64,000 bases of DNA from assembly GCF_030413175.1 (NCBI RefSeq), contig NZ_CP129212.1, positions 868,001 to 932,000 on the forward strand, written 5' to 3'. Numbering within the stretch: the stretch's first letter is position 1; each line of letters starts with the position of its first letter. Of the stretch, positions 1-8,163 are shown piece by piece. Source of the DNA: Bradyrhizobium roseum (GTDB lineage: Bacteria; Pseudomonadota; Alphaproteobacteria; Rhizobiales; Xanthobacteraceae). Under the pieces are notes generated by a model that saw only the letters and a list, made by a program, of their open reading frames with translations, ran no database searches and was not told the origin of the DNA. A program made the position numbers and the translations under genes.

Positions 1-859
1 GGTGCCGGCGAACGTGGCCGGCGTGCCGCGGGTCGTGATGGTGGTGCCGTCCCCGGACGGCAAGCTCAATCCGCTGGTGCTGGCCGCCGCGCAGCTCGGC
101 GGCGTCTCCGAAATCTACCGCGTCGGCGGCGCGCAGGCGGTGGCGGCGCTGGCCTACGGCACGGCGACCATTGCGCCGGTGGCCAAGATCGTCGGACCTG
201 GCAACGCCTATGTCGCCGCCGCCAAGCGGCAGGTGTTCGGCAAGGTCGGCATCGACATGATCGCCGGCCCCTCCGAAGTGCTCGTGATCGCCGACGACAC
301 CGGCAATGCCGGCTGGATCGCCGCAGACCTGCTGGCGCAGGCCGAGCACGATGCCAGCGCGCAGTCGATCCTGATCACGGACAGCGCGGCACTGGCCGAC
401 GACGTCGCGCGGGCGGTCGAGTCGCAATTGGCGACGCTGCCCCGGGCCGACATCGCCCGCGCCTCGTGGAACGAGTTTGGCGCCATCATCATGGTCAAGA
501 AACTCGACGAGGCGGTGGAGCTGGCGAACGCCATCGCCGCCGAACACCTGGAAATCATGACCGCGGACGCGGAAGGCCTGTCAGCCAAGGTCCGCAACGC
601 CGGCGCGATCTTCCTCGGTCCGCATACGCCGGAGGCGATCGGCGATTATGTCGGCGGCTCCAACCATGTGCTGCCGACGGCGCGCTCGGCCCGGTTTTCG
701 TCGGGGCTCGGCGTGCTGGACTTCATGAAGCGCACCTCTATTCTCAAATGCGGGCCGGACCAGTTGCGCGCGCTGGGGCCTGCCGCGATGACTCTTGGAA
801 AAGCCGAGGGTCTGGACGCCCATTCGCGCTCGGTCGGACTGCGCCTCAACCTGCCATGA
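1..859 (+). CDS. hisD: histidinol dehydrogenase, 5'-truncated by window edge
   Basis: This is the C-terminal two thirds of histidinol dehydrogenase, the cytoplasmic zinc enzyme that makes L-histidine from L-histidinol in two NAD-dependent steps. The reading frame is open from the first base, so the real start lies upstream. Visible family signatures are the [11 protein letters not shown] stretch, the [10 protein letters not shown] block, QAEHD and the EHLE pair that supplies catalytic Glu/His. The final TGA overlaps the ATG of the UPF0262 gene by 4 bases, so the two are translationally coupled. Identification is very secure; only the N-terminus is missing. Confidence 0.97.
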   Translation, partial: VPANVAGVPRVVMVVPSPDGKLNPLVLAAAQLGGVSEIYRVGGAQAVAALAYGTATIAPVAKIVGPGNAYVAAAKRQVFGKVGIDMIAGPSEVLVIADDTGNAGWIAADLLAQAEHDASAQSILITDSAALADDVARAVESQLATLPRADIARASWNEFGAIIMVKKLDEAVELANAIAAEHLEIMTADAEGLSAKVRNAGAIFLGPHTPEAIGDYVGGSNHVLPTARSARFSSGLGVLDFMKRTSILKCGPDQLRALGPAAMTLGKAEGLDAHSRSVGLRLNLP

Positions 860-1359
860 ACCAGCCGCCACCAGACGATGACCAGCACAACCGCATCGTC
901 GCGGTGACGCTCGACGAGGAATCGATCGGGCGTTCCGGGCCCGACATCGAGCATGAGCGCGCGATCGCGATCTACGATTTGATCGAGCAGAACCTGTTCG
1001 CGCCGGAAGGCGCCGGCGAGGGCCCCTACACGCTGCATCTGGCCATTACCGGCAACCGGCTGGTGTTCGACATCCGCCGCGAGGACGGCACGCCCGTGGT
1101 CGCGCATCTGCTGTCGCTGACGCCGTTCCGGCGGATCGTGAAGGACTATTTCATGATCTGCGACAGCTACTACCAGGCGATCCGCACCGCCACCACCGAC
1201 AAGATCGAGGCGATCGACATGGGCCGCCGCGGCATCCATGACGAAGGCTCGCGCACGCTGCAGGAGCGGCTGAAGGGCAAGGTCAGAATCGATTTCGAAA
1301 CCTCGCGCCGCCTGTTCACGCTGATCTGCGTCTTGCACTGGAAGGGGCAAGACGCATGA
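856..1359 (+). CDS. UPF0262 family protein
   Basis: The product is a 167-residue cytoplasmic protein of the UPF0262 family, which is conserved in Rhizobiales directly after hisD; its function is not known. The ATG overlaps the hisD stop (ATGA), which fixes the start. Recognisable blocks are [20 protein letters not shown] near residue 15 and [17 protein letters not shown] near residue 95. The last Ala codon and the TGA lie inside the first copy of a short dispersed repeat, so the repeat seems to have set the present C-terminus. Confidence 0.93.
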   Translation: MNQPPPDDDQHNRIVAVTLDEESIGRSGPDIEHERAIAIYDLIEQNLFAPEGAGEGPYTLHLAITGNRLVFDIRREDGTPVVAHLLSLTPFRRIVKDYFMICDSYYQAIRTATTDKIEAIDMGRRGIHDEGSRTLQERLKGKVRIDFETSRRLFTLICVLHWKGQDA

Positions 1360-1435
1360 CGCCGAAAAGTGCGAAGCGGTTTTCGGATCACGTCATGCGT
1401 AAGCAGGAAGGCATGACGCCGAAAAGTGCGAAGCG
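1354..1435. repeat. pair of 25-bp direct repeats (dispersed rhizobial repeat)
   Basis: The same 25 bases, beginning GCATGACGCCGAAAAGTG, occur at 1354-1378 and 1411-1435. Between them lies a sequence rich in TTTCGGATCACGTCATGC. I recognise this as a repeat common in Bradyrhizobium intergenic regions. The first copy carries the stop codon of the UPF0262 gene and the second sits just before the phosphatase gene. Confidence 0.85.
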
Positions 1436-1457
1436 CCCCGCAAGGATCTCGTAACGC

Positions 1458-1925
1458 ATGGAAGCGCCGCCGCGCGCGCGCAACCCGCAGGCCGTGCTGT
1501 TCGCGTGCGGGCTGAACAGCGTGCGTTCGCCGATGGCGGAAAGCCTGCTGCGGCAGATGTTTCCGCGGTCGCTCTATGTGAAATCCGCCGGCGTGAGAAA
1601 GGGCGAGCTCGATCCGTTCGCGGTCGCCGTGATGGCCGAACTCGGCCAGGACATTTCCGAGCACAAGCCGATGACGTTCGAGGAACTCGAGGATTGGGAG
1701 GGGCTCAATTTCGACCTCATCATCACGCTGTCGCCCGAGGCCCATCACAAGGCGCTGGCGCTGACGCACACGCTGGCCGCCGACGTCGAATACTGGCCGA
1801 CGCCCGACCCGACCGACACCGAAGGGACGCGGGAGCAGAAACTCGCCGCCTACCGCGAAGTCTGCGACGGCCTGATGATGCGCATCCGACGCCGGTTTTC
1901 GAAAGCGGGCGCGGCGAGCGGGTAG
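1458..1925 (+). CDS. low molecular weight protein-tyrosine-phosphatase / ArsC-like phosphatase
   Basis: A 155-residue cytoplasmic protein of the low molecular weight phosphatase superfamily. The phosphate-binding loop C-x5-R is seen as CGLNSVR (Cys17 to Arg23) followed by SPMAESLL, and the acid loop appears as PTPDPTD near residue 117. Family members dephosphorylate phosphotyrosine or act as arsenate reductases; the conserved place beside hisD, UPF0262 and maf argues for a housekeeping phosphatase rather than arsenic resistance. An AAGGA lies about ten bases before the ATG. The substrate cannot be told from the sequence. Confidence 0.88.
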   Translation: MEAPPRARNPQAVLFACGLNSVRSPMAESLLRQMFPRSLYVKSAGVRKGELDPFAVAVMAELGQDISEHKPMTFEELEDWEGLNFDLIITLSPEAHHKALALTHTLAADVEYWPTPDPTDTEGTREQKLAAYREVCDGLMMRIRRRFSKAGAASG

Positions 1926-2278
1926 GTTCCTTCATCCTCCCCTGGAGGGGGAGGATCGGTTCGCATACAATGCGAACCGAGGTGGGGTGACAGCCGATCC
2001 GCTCGGGCGGTGCCCGCGGAGAGATCACCCCGCCCCGTCTCGCATTCGCTTCGCGAACGCGAGCCGACCCGCCCCCTCAAGGGGCGGGTGTAGAAAACCG
2101 CACCGCCAATCGCCCTTGTCATCCCCACGACAACCGCCCGTGCTTTCCATCCCCCCAGTCCGCAACCGCCGCTGATTCGCAACAACAACAACCACTTGTT
2201 CCCCGGTTGTGGAATGAAGCCCCTTCCGATAGGTTCCGCGCGCGCATCCCCCGAATCCTTTCCGCGACACATCCCCGC
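1926..2278. repeat. gene-free stretch with long imperfect inverted repeats
   Basis: No gene is visible in these 353 bases. From 1933 to about 2090 the DNA is a chain of hairpins: CATCCTCCCCTGGAGGGGGAG, then GGTTCGCAT/ATGCGAACC, then CGCATTCGCTTCGCGAACGCG, then CGCCCCCTCAAGGGGCGGG. This is typical of Bradyrhizobium dispersed repeats. It lies where I would expect infA in related genomes, and no IF-1-like frame is present. Confidence 0.75.
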
Positions 2279-2902
2279 ATGCTTGGCCGCCCCAAAATCG
2301 TTCTCGCCTCCGGTTCGCCGCGACGGCTCAGCCTGCTCAACCAGGCCGGCATCGAGCCCGACGCGCTGCGCCCGGCCGATGTCGACGAGACCCCGAAGCG
2401 GGGCGAGCTGCCGCGCGCCTGCGCCAACCGCCTGGCCCGCGCCAAGGCCGACGCCGCGCTGAAATCGATCCAGCTCGACGACGAACTGCGCGGCTCCTTC
2501 ATCCTCGCCGCCGACACCGTGGTCGCGGTCGGCCGCCGCATCCTGCCCAAGGCCAATCTGGTGGACGAGGCCGCCCAATGCCTGCGGCTGCTGTCGGGCC
2601 GCAACCACCGCGTCTACACCGCGATCTGCCTGGTGACGCCGAAGGAGGCGTTCCGCCAGCGCCTGATCGAAACCCGCGTCCGCTTCAAGCGGCTCAGCGA
2701 GGACGACATCCAGGCCTATATCGGCTCCGGCGAATGGCGCGGCAAAGCCGGCGGCTACGCCGTGCAGGGCATCGCCGGCTCGTTCGTGGTCAAGATGGTC
2801 GGCTCCTATACCAACGTCGTCGGCCTGCCGCTCTACGAGACGGTGACCCTGATGGGCGGCGAGGGTTTCCCGATCCGCTTCGGCTGGCTCAATGCCAGCT
2901 GA
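2279..2902 (+). CDS. maf: Maf family nucleotide pyrophosphatase
   Basis: A 207-residue Maf protein, a cytoplasmic pyrophosphatase that hydrolyses non-canonical or modified nucleoside triphosphates to the monophosphate. The N-terminal LASGSPRR motif at residues 9-16, the AADTVV motif near residue 80 and the [10 protein letters not shown] block are diagnostic. An in-frame ATG exists 72 bases upstream, but the family begins right before [15 protein letters not shown], so 2279 is preferred. The 3' end overlaps yacG by 11 bases, so the two are co-translated. Confidence 0.95.
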   Translation: MLGRPKIVLASGSPRRLSLLNQAGIEPDALRPADVDETPKRGELPRACANRLARAKADAALKSIQLDDELRGSFILAADTVVAVGRRILPKANLVDEAAQCLRLLSGRNHRVYTAICLVTPKEAFRQRLIETRVRFKRLSEDDIQAYIGSGEWRGKAGGYAVQGIAGSFVVKMVGSYTNVVGLPLYETVTLMGGEGFPIRFGWLNAS

Positions 2903-3092
2903 GCCGCCCGACGCGGCGCCCGGCGGCGGCGCCAGCCCGCCGGCCAAACCCTGCCCGGAATGCGGCAAGCCCGCCAAGGCGGCCACGCTCCCGTTCTGCT
3001 CCCCCCGCTGCCGCGACGTCGACCTGAACCGCTGGCTCTCCGGCCGCTACGTCATCCCAGGCCGCGACACCGACCCCGAAGACGCCGAATAG
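2892..3092 (+). CDS. yacG: DNA gyrase inhibitor YacG (small zinc-binding protein)
   Basis: A 66-residue protein with the YacG zinc knuckle: CPECGK and, 15 residues later, [14 protein letters not shown], supplying four cysteines. In E. coli YacG binds GyrB and inhibits gyrase. It overlaps the end of maf, the usual arrangement in Rhizobiales, and is followed by tRNA-Phe. The C-terminus is acidic (DTDPEDAE), also typical. Identification is secure; the physiological role in this group is taken from the family. Confidence 0.93.
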   Translation: MPAEPPDAAPGGGASPPAKPCPECGKPAKAATLPFCSPRCRDVDLNRWLSGRYVIPGRDTDPEDAE

Positions 3093-3230
3093 GCGTGATT
3101 CGCCAATAATTTGGGGATGAGGTGCCAGGCGGGCCGCGCCCGGCGTAGCCGAAGGCGAAGCCGGGTGGACATGCGCTCCCGACCTCTCTATAAACCGCCC
3201 GCTCGCACCGCCTTTGGGCCGTCCGGGTAT

Positions 3231-3306
3231 GCCCAGGTAGCTCAGTTGGTAGAGCATGCGACTGAAAATCGCAGTGTCGGTGGTTCGATCCCGCCCCTGG
3301 GCACCA
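3231..3306 (+). tRNA. tRNA-Phe (GAA)
   Basis: A 76-nt cloverleaf: acceptor arms GCCCAGG and CCTGGGC pair perfectly, the D-arm contains AGCTCAGTTGGTAGAGC, the anticodon loop is CTGAAAA with anticodon GAA at 3264-3266, and the T-arm contains GGTTCGATCC. The 3' CCA is encoded. Its place directly after yacG is conserved in relatives. Confidence 0.98.
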
Positions 3307-3322
3307 TGCTTCTACCCACCAA

Positions 3323-3343
3323 GTGCCGGTGGTTCGATTCCCG
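3323..3343 (+). repeat. partial copy of the tRNA-Phe T-arm (possible att scar)
   Basis: Seventeen bases after the tRNA, GTGCCGGTGGTTCGATTCCCG repeats the variable/T-arm segment of the tRNA (GTGTCGGTGGTTCGATCCCG) with a C/T change and one inserted T. Integrases that target tRNA genes leave such 3' partial copies at the element boundary. The next gene is of lower GC than its surroundings, in keeping with a remnant of an inserted element. Confidence 0.5.
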
Positions 3344-3451
3344 ATCCCACGCTACATGAAACGCTATGGACCGCGGTGAACAACCGCGTCGGTGTCATGT
3401 AAAGCGACAACGCCCGTCGCCTTTTCCTGCGATCACTCTATCGAGTTGGCA

Positions 3452-3910
3452 ATGATGACAGGTCAAGAGTTCAGAACGGGCCTGTTCGCGGCTTTACAGC
3501 AGCATGGTTTCACCCGGCGTGGAAGTCTGATGCGGCTTCCGGGAGATGCGGTTCTAACCCTCATCGGAGTCCAGAAGGGATTTGGCGAACAATGGTTCGT
3601 CAACGTGGGCTTCTGGCTGAAGCAATTAGGTCGAGATGAACCCGATCTGATAGAGCAGTCACATTTGTACTTCAGGCTTGAAAGGCTATTTCCGCAGTAT
3701 CGGGAATTTATTCTTGAGGCAGGCGATCTGGCCGCTAAGGGACAGCTGAGCGCATATCACAAAATTCTCACGGTGCTGGTCGATGAAATCGCGGGCGGTC
3801 TCAGGCAACTCGGGACAGCCGAGGGGCTTGCTGACGCATATCACGCGGGTAGATTAACAGCAGGCTTTGTGACGAAGGCAGCCAAGGAATTGTTGGCGAG
3901 AACTACGTGA
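3452..3910 (+). CDS. DUF4304-like protein
   Basis: A protein of about 152 residues that resembles DUF4304 proteins: an N-terminal segment with FAALQQHGFTRRG, a beta-rich core (LTLIGVQKGFGEQWFVNVGFWL) and a charged helical tail. The function of this family is unknown. Two adjacent ATGs occur at 3452 and 3455; neither has a strong ribosome binding site. Base composition and codon use are visibly less GC-rich than in neighbouring genes, and it lies just after a partial tRNA copy, so horizontal acquisition is likely. Confidence 0.65.
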   Translation: MMTGQEFRTGLFAALQQHGFTRRGSLMRLPGDAVLTLIGVQKGFGEQWFVNVGFWLKQLGRDEPDLIEQSHLYFRLERLFPQYREFILEAGDLAAKGQLSAYHKILTVLVDEIAGGLRQLGTAEGLADAYHAGRLTAGFVTKAAKELLARTT

Positions 3911-3929
3911 CGTCCATTTTTTAGCAAGC

Positions 3930-3959
3930 GTAGCCTGGATGAGTGAAGCGATAGCCGGG
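3930..3959. repeat. REP-like repeat, half copy
   Basis: GTAGCCTGGATGAGTGAAGC followed by GATAGCCGGG is a half copy of the dispersed element whose full copies lie at 4439, 4703, 7902 and 21863. The second arm is missing here. Confidence 0.7.
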
Positions 3960-4060
3960 TCCTAGTCGTGCCGATCCTAGCACATCGTTGCTGATGCAGA
4001 TTGCCGCGCAACGTACTGCAATCATCATAATCCACGGCGAAAATACCGGAAAACTTCGAT

Positions 4061-4324
4061 CTACTGATAGAGCCACCAGCGCGCGAGCCACAATGCCGCC
4101 AGGTAGACCGTGCCGAGCGCGGCAGCGAAGATCAGGGCGAGGGGCCACAAATTGGATCCCTGGTACAGCGCGAGCAGGCTGAAACAAAGGGCGGGCGCGG
4201 TCAGGAGCAGCGGCGCCAGCGCCGCCAGGCGCCAGCCGCCGGGCCAGCGCACGATCGTCACCGGCTGGGCCACGAAATAGGCCGGTACGCCGGCCATGAC
4301 GACCAGCCCGAGGAGCATTTCCAT
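4061..4324 (-). CDS. small hypothetical membrane protein
   Basis: An 87-residue protein with three likely membrane segments, around residues 3-20, 32-52 and 60-80, and few charged residues. I do not recognise the family. The start is well supported: AAGGAGGAG lies five bases upstream of the ATG at 4324. A second ATG two codons later is possible. It stands alone between repeat-rich stretches, so the context gives no hint of function. Confidence 0.6.
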   Translation of the reverse strand: MEMLLGLVVMAGVPAYFVAQPVTIVRWPGGWRLAALAPLLLTAPALCFSLLALYQGSNLWPLALIFAAALGTVYLAALWLARWWLYQ

Positions 4325-4802
4325 TTGGCTCCTCCTTCCGATGGAGCGAGGTCAAGCCTGTCCCGATCCTACCCGGTTGGATTTGCGTTTCCCTTAATGC
4401 TGGACCCCACACTCGTCGCACGCAAAGCCGGTGCAATCGTAGCCTGGATGAGGAGCGATATCCGGGGTGATGTCAGCGCTGAACCCGCATATCGCTTGGC
4501 TCATGCGGGCCACGAGTTCAGGCGAGCGCACGACCTTGAGCACGTCCACCGTCGTCATTCCGGGGCGCGCGGAGCGCGAACTATGATGTGCAATTGCACA
4601 TCAGAGAATCTAACTCACGACGAATTCAGCCGTTGGTTGGATTCCGGGTTCATCGCTGCGCGATGCCTCGGAATGACGGCGGAGAGTATGGGCGACAGCC
4701 GAGTAGCTTGGATGAGCGCAGCGATATCCGGGGTGTTGTGAACGCCGATCCCGCATCTCGCTTCGCTCAAGCGGGCTACCGCCGAGTAACGCACCGCGCC
4801 GC
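4325..4802. repeat. gene-free repeat-rich stretch (two REP-like copies and one GTCATTCC repeat)
   Basis: No coding region is supported in these 478 bases. Full copies of the REP-like element lie at 4439-4513 and 4703-4780; each begins GTAGC(C/T)TGGATGAG and ends with the inverted arm CGGGC(C/T)AC. A different inverted repeat spans 4554-4678, beginning GTCATTCCGGGGCGCGCG and ending CCTCGGAATGAC. Both families are frequent in Bradyrhizobium chromosomes. Confidence 0.75.
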
Positions 4803-5177
4803 TCACTCTGGAAACAGCCCCGCCAGAATCTCCCCAGCCATGTTGAACGCCGCCACGCCGCGGAACAGTGCGGCGATACCGGCGGCGGCGTGCAGTTCTT
4901 CCAGCGTGGCGCCGGCCTTGATCGCGGCCTTGGCGTGGTTGGCGGCGGCTTCGGAGGTCTGCACCAGCAGGATGGCAAAAGCCATCAGCTGCACGGTCTT
5001 CTGGTCCAGTGCATCCGGCGTCAGCGCCGCGATGCGCCAATCCTCCAGCGCCGTCACCAGATCGGGATCGACGCGCAGGCCGAGTTCTAATCGCTTGGCG
5101 ATCTTGGGCGGCGTGAAGCCGATCATGGAGTCATAGCGGGACTTCAGTTCGTCCAGTGACGCCGGCTTCTTCGTCAT
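4803..5177 (-). CDS. carboxymuconolactone decarboxylase-like protein without redox cysteines
   Basis: A 124-residue all-helical protein of the CMD/AhpD fold; the segment QLMAFAILLVQTSEAAANHAKAAIKAGAT corresponds to the family's core. AhpD-type members carry a C-x2-C-x3-H redox site here; in this protein the cysteines are replaced (TSEAAANH), so peroxidase-reductase activity is unlikely. The longer frame begins at 5249, but the ATG at 5177 gives the usual family length. It ends the same minus-strand run as the binding protein at 5207-6175 and starts 29 bases after it, so the two are probably co-transcribed. Confidence 0.75.
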   Translation of the reverse strand: MTKKPASLDELKSRYDSMIGFTPPKIAKRLELGLRVDPDLVTALEDWRIAALTPDALDQKTVQLMAFAILLVQTSEAAANHAKAAIKAGATLEELHAAAGIAALFRGVAAFNMAGEILAGLFPE

Positions 5178-5206
5178 GCGCTGCTCATCCTTGTCTTGGT
5201 GCCGGT

Positions 5207-6175
5207 TCACTCGACCTTGGCGCCTGAGGTTTTTACCACCTCGCCCCATTTGTCGACCTCGGTGCGCAGGAACGCGCCGAAGGCGTCGCCGGACAACGCG
5301 CCGGGCTCGGCGCCGACATCGGCCAGCCGTTTTGCCATGTCAGGCTCGCTCATGACCTTGCTCACGGCTTCGATCAGCGCCTTCGTGACCTCAGGCGGCG
5401 TCTTGGCGGGCGCGACCAGGCCGAACCACGACGACGCCTCGAAATTCGCCACGCCCGCCTCGGCCATGGTCGGAAGCTCGGGAAACAGCGGCGAGCGCTT
5501 GGCGCCGGCCACCGCCAGCGCGCGGATCTTGCCGCCCTGCACCTGCGGACGAACGGCCGGCATGTTGTCGAACATCATCGGCATCTCGCCGGAGATCAAA
5601 TCGTTCATCGCCGGCGCCGCGCCGCGATACGGCACGTGCATGATGTCGATGCCGGCGCGCGCCTTCAACAGTTCGCCGGCCAGGTGATTGGTCGAACCGA
5701 GACCGGACGATCCGAAATTCAGCTTGCCCGGCGACGCCTTGGCCAGCGCGATCAGTTCGGACACGGTCGTCGCCTTCACGCCCGGATTCACCGCCAGCAC
5801 GATCGGCACCGATGCGATCAGTGCGATCGGGGTGAAATCCTGCGCCGGGTTGAACGACAGTTTCGAATACAGCGATTGATTGACGACCAGCGGCCCCGGC
5901 GCCGCCAGCAGCAGCGTGTAGCCGTCGGCCGGCGCACGCGCCACCGCTTCGGCGCCGATATTGCCGCCGCCGCCGCCGCGATTGTCGATCACCACGGACT
6001 GCCCCCAGATCTCGGACAACCGGTTTCCCAACATGCGCGCCACCACGTCGTTCGATCCGCCGGCCGGGAAGGGGACCACGATCTTGACTCCGCGCTCGGG
6101 GAATCCGGCATGCGCCGGCTGGCCAAACAGCGATCCCATGGCAAGCGCCGCGAGAGCGGAAATGAGATACCGCAT
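5207..6175 (-). CDS. tripartite tricarboxylate transporter substrate-binding protein (Bug family)
   Basis: A 322-residue periplasmic binding protein. Residues 1-23 form a signal peptide ending AHA. The Bug signature follows: VKIVVPFPAGGSNDVVAR, then WGQSVVIDNRGGGGGNIGAE, and later the VPYRGAAPA segment. Such proteins capture carboxylates or other small organic acids for TctA/TctB membrane subunits, but none is encoded nearby. The downstream CMD-like gene is probably in the same transcript, and the amidohydrolase at 6305 is divergent. The substrate cannot be deduced. Confidence 0.9.
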   Translation of the reverse strand: MRYLISALAALAMGSLFGQPAHAGFPERGVKIVVPFPAGGSNDVVARMLGNRLSEIWGQSVVIDNRGGGGGNIGAEAVARAPADGYTLLLAAPGPLVVNQSLYSKLSFNPAQDFTPIALIASVPIVLAVNPGVKATTVSELIALAKASPGKLNFGSSGLGSTNHLAGELLKARAGIDIMHVPYRGAAPAMNDLISGEMPMMFDNMPAVRPQVQGGKIRALAVAGAKRSPLFPELPTMAEAGVANFEASSWFGLVAPAKTPPEVTKALIEAVSKVMSEPDMAKRLADVGAEPGALSGDAFGAFLRTEVDKWGEVVKTSGAKVE

Positions 6176-6304
6176 TCGTCTCTCCGAATAATCGATTTTT
6201 TGTGTTTCGTCGATTTTAGGTTGACCGCAATCGGCGGCGTGGTCAAACCGGTATTTCGATGCCGTTCCGGCAGAGTTAGCAAGCCGTCAACGAGGAGGAT
6301 ACGC

Positions 6305-7195
6305 GTGTACCGATCCGGCACAGCAAAGCCTTGCCCCGGCCCGGACCGTCATCCGAAGCGGCCGGCGTTCGCGATGCCGCCGGGCGCCTGCGATACGCAT
6401 GTTCACGTCTTCGGGCCGCAGGCCGAATTTCCCTTCAGCGACGCGCGCAGCTACACGCCGGAGGACTGCACCTGTAACGACCTGATGCAGCTTCACGCCA
6501 CGCTCGGCATCGATCGCGCCGTCATCGTCCACGGCGGCGCGCATGGCACCGACAACCGCGCCACGCTGGCGGCGCTCGACCGCCATCCCGAAAAACTTCG
6601 CGGCGTGGCCGTGGTCCCGTCCGGCCTGCCGCGCGCCGAACTGCAGGACATGCACCGGCGCGGCATGCGCGGCTGCCGCATGTCGACCGTGGTGAGCGGC
6701 GGCGCCTCGTTCGCGCATCTCGGCGGACTGGCTGAGGAGACCTTCGATTTCGGCTGGCATCTCGTGCTGCATTTCAACAAGGCCACCGAACTGGTGGAGG
6801 TCGCGCCGCAGCTTCTGCAGATCAAAAGCCCGTTCGTGCTCGATCATCTCGCGCGGATCAGCGCCGCCGAGGGCGTCGCCTCCGAACCGTTCCAAACGCT
6901 GCTGCGGCTGCTCGATACCGATCGCTGCTGGATCAAGCTCGCCAGCCTCTATCGCCTGTCGTCAAAACCCTATCCGCATCGCGACATGCTGCCGATGATC
7001 GAACAGGTCGTTGCGCGGCGGCCGGATCGCATCCTGTGGGGCAGCAACTGGCCGCATCCGATCTGTCCGGTGCCGATGCCGAACGACGGCGACCTGGTCG
7101 ATCTGATTCCGCTGTGGCTGCCGGACCGCCGCACCCAGCAGCTCGCTCTGGTCGATAACCCCGCCTTGCTTTACGGCTTCGGGCCGGTAACCTGA
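6305..7195 (+). CDS. amidohydrolase-2 family metal-dependent hydrolase
   Basis: A 296-residue TIM-barrel hydrolase related to 2-pyrone-4,6-dicarboxylate lactonase. The metal site starts with THVHVFG (His32, His34); a histidine in LVLHFN, VLDHLARI and the closing GSNWPHP motif complete the usual set. The reading frame is open far upstream, but GTG at 6305 has a clear GAGGAGGA about six bases before it and gives the family length. The neighbours are a GntR-type regulator seven bases downstream and a divergent Bug binding protein, together a small uptake-and-hydrolysis unit for an unknown organic acid or lactone. Confidence 0.82.
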   Translation: MYRSGTAKPCPGPDRHPKRPAFAMPPGACDTHVHVFGPQAEFPFSDARSYTPEDCTCNDLMQLHATLGIDRAVIVHGGAHGTDNRATLAALDRHPEKLRGVAVVPSGLPRAELQDMHRRGMRGCRMSTVVSGGASFAHLGGLAEETFDFGWHLVLHFNKATELVEVAPQLLQIKSPFVLDHLARISAAEGVASEPFQTLLRLLDTDRCWIKLASLYRLSSKPYPHRDMLPMIEQVVARRPDRILWGSNWPHPICPVPMPNDGDLVDLIPLWLPDRRTQQLALVDNPALLYGFGPVT

Positions 7196-7202
7196 GCGCA
7201 TC

Positions 7203-7892
7203 ATGAGCGACGCCCGCGCCTCCGCCGTTCCGGCCTCCGCCACGCTCTCGACGACGCTGGTCACCCGCCTGCGCGACGCGATCATGCGCGGCGAGTTGCT
7301 GCCGGGAAGCAAGCTCAATCTCGACCGACTGCGCACCGCCTTCGGCGTCAGCCTCAGCCCGCTGCGCGAGGCGCTCTGCCGTCTGGAAAATGACGGGCTG
7401 GTCGCGCTGATCGACCAGCGCGGCTACCGGGTCACGCCGGTCTCCGCGGATAACCTCACCGAGATCATCCGGCTGCGCGTCGAACTCGAGGGTCTCGCGA
7501 TCAAGGAAGCGATCGAACACGGCGACGTCGCCTGGGAAGGCCGCATCCTGGCGGCGCTGCACCGACTGAGCCGCTGCAAGCGCGGCGCGCGCTCTGCGGC
7601 CGAGCAGGAGGTGTGGGAAACCGCGCATCGCGCCTTCCATGCCGAGCTGATCTCCGCGTGCCAGATGCCGCTGCTGCGCCAGTTCTGCGCCACCCTGCAC
7701 GACCAGAGCGACCGCTACCGCCGGATTTTTCTCAAGAAGAATGCGCCGGACCGTAACGTGCCCGTCGAGCACACCGCCCTCGCGCATGCGATGATCGAGC
7801 GCCGCACCCGCGACGCCACGCGCATCCTGCGTGAACACATCGAACGCACCGGCCGTAACATCCAGGCGGCGCTGGCACTCACTTCGAAATAG
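7203..7892 (+). CDS. GntR family transcriptional regulator (FadR/FCD subgroup)
   Basis: A 229-residue repressor-type protein. Residues 15-80 form the GntR winged helix (LVTRLRDAIMRGELLPGSKLN, then SLSPLREALCRLENDGLV). Residues 95-220 fit the FCD ligand-binding domain with its metal-binding histidines (AHRAFHAELI and EHTALAHAMI). The ATG lies seven bases after the amidohydrolase stop, so the two form one operon and the regulator probably responds to the hydrolase's substrate or product. Confidence 0.9.
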   Translation: MSDARASAVPASATLSTTLVTRLRDAIMRGELLPGSKLNLDRLRTAFGVSLSPLREALCRLENDGLVALIDQRGYRVTPVSADNLTEIIRLRVELEGLAIKEAIEHGDVAWEGRILAALHRLSRCKRGARSAAEQEVWETAHRAFHAELISACQMPLLRQFCATLHDQSDRYRRIFLKKNAPDRNVPVEHTALAHAMIERRTRDATRILREHIERTGRNIQAALALTSK

Positions 7893-7901
7893 TACTAATT
7901 C

Positions 7902-7976
7902 GTAGCCCGGATGAGCGAAAGCGATATCCGGGGTCTACGGAAGCCCCCGCATATCGCAAGCGCTCATGCGGGCTAC
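7902..7976. repeat. REP-like repeat, full copy
   Basis: An inverted-repeat element starting GTAGCCCGGATGAGCG and ending GCTCATGCGGGCTAC, the same family as 4439, 4703 and 21863. It lies between the GntR gene and the next binding-protein gene. Nothing else is visible in 7893-8163. Confidence 0.8.
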
Positions 7977-8163
7977 CGTCGCGCAAGCGCATGCATGTTG
8001 CGCGCACACCATCATCCAGCCATTTCCGGGATGATGAACTTGTGCCGCTGATTTGCCCGACATGTCAAGTTTCGAACCAGACCTCAGACGGCCATCGCCG
8101 GCTACTTTGCATGGGGTTGTTTTCGATGTTTTTGTTTGGGACCCCCGCAATCCGGCGCACGCC

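Noticed and set aside
1930..2100. Tandem hairpins considered as a CRISPR array
   Set aside because: The repeats differ in sequence, have no regular spacers and match dispersed intergenic elements; there are no cas genes.
5636..6304. Upstream extension of the amidohydrolase frame
   Set aside because: It is antisense to the Bug binding-protein gene and lacks coding character; GTG at 6305 has a clear ribosome site.
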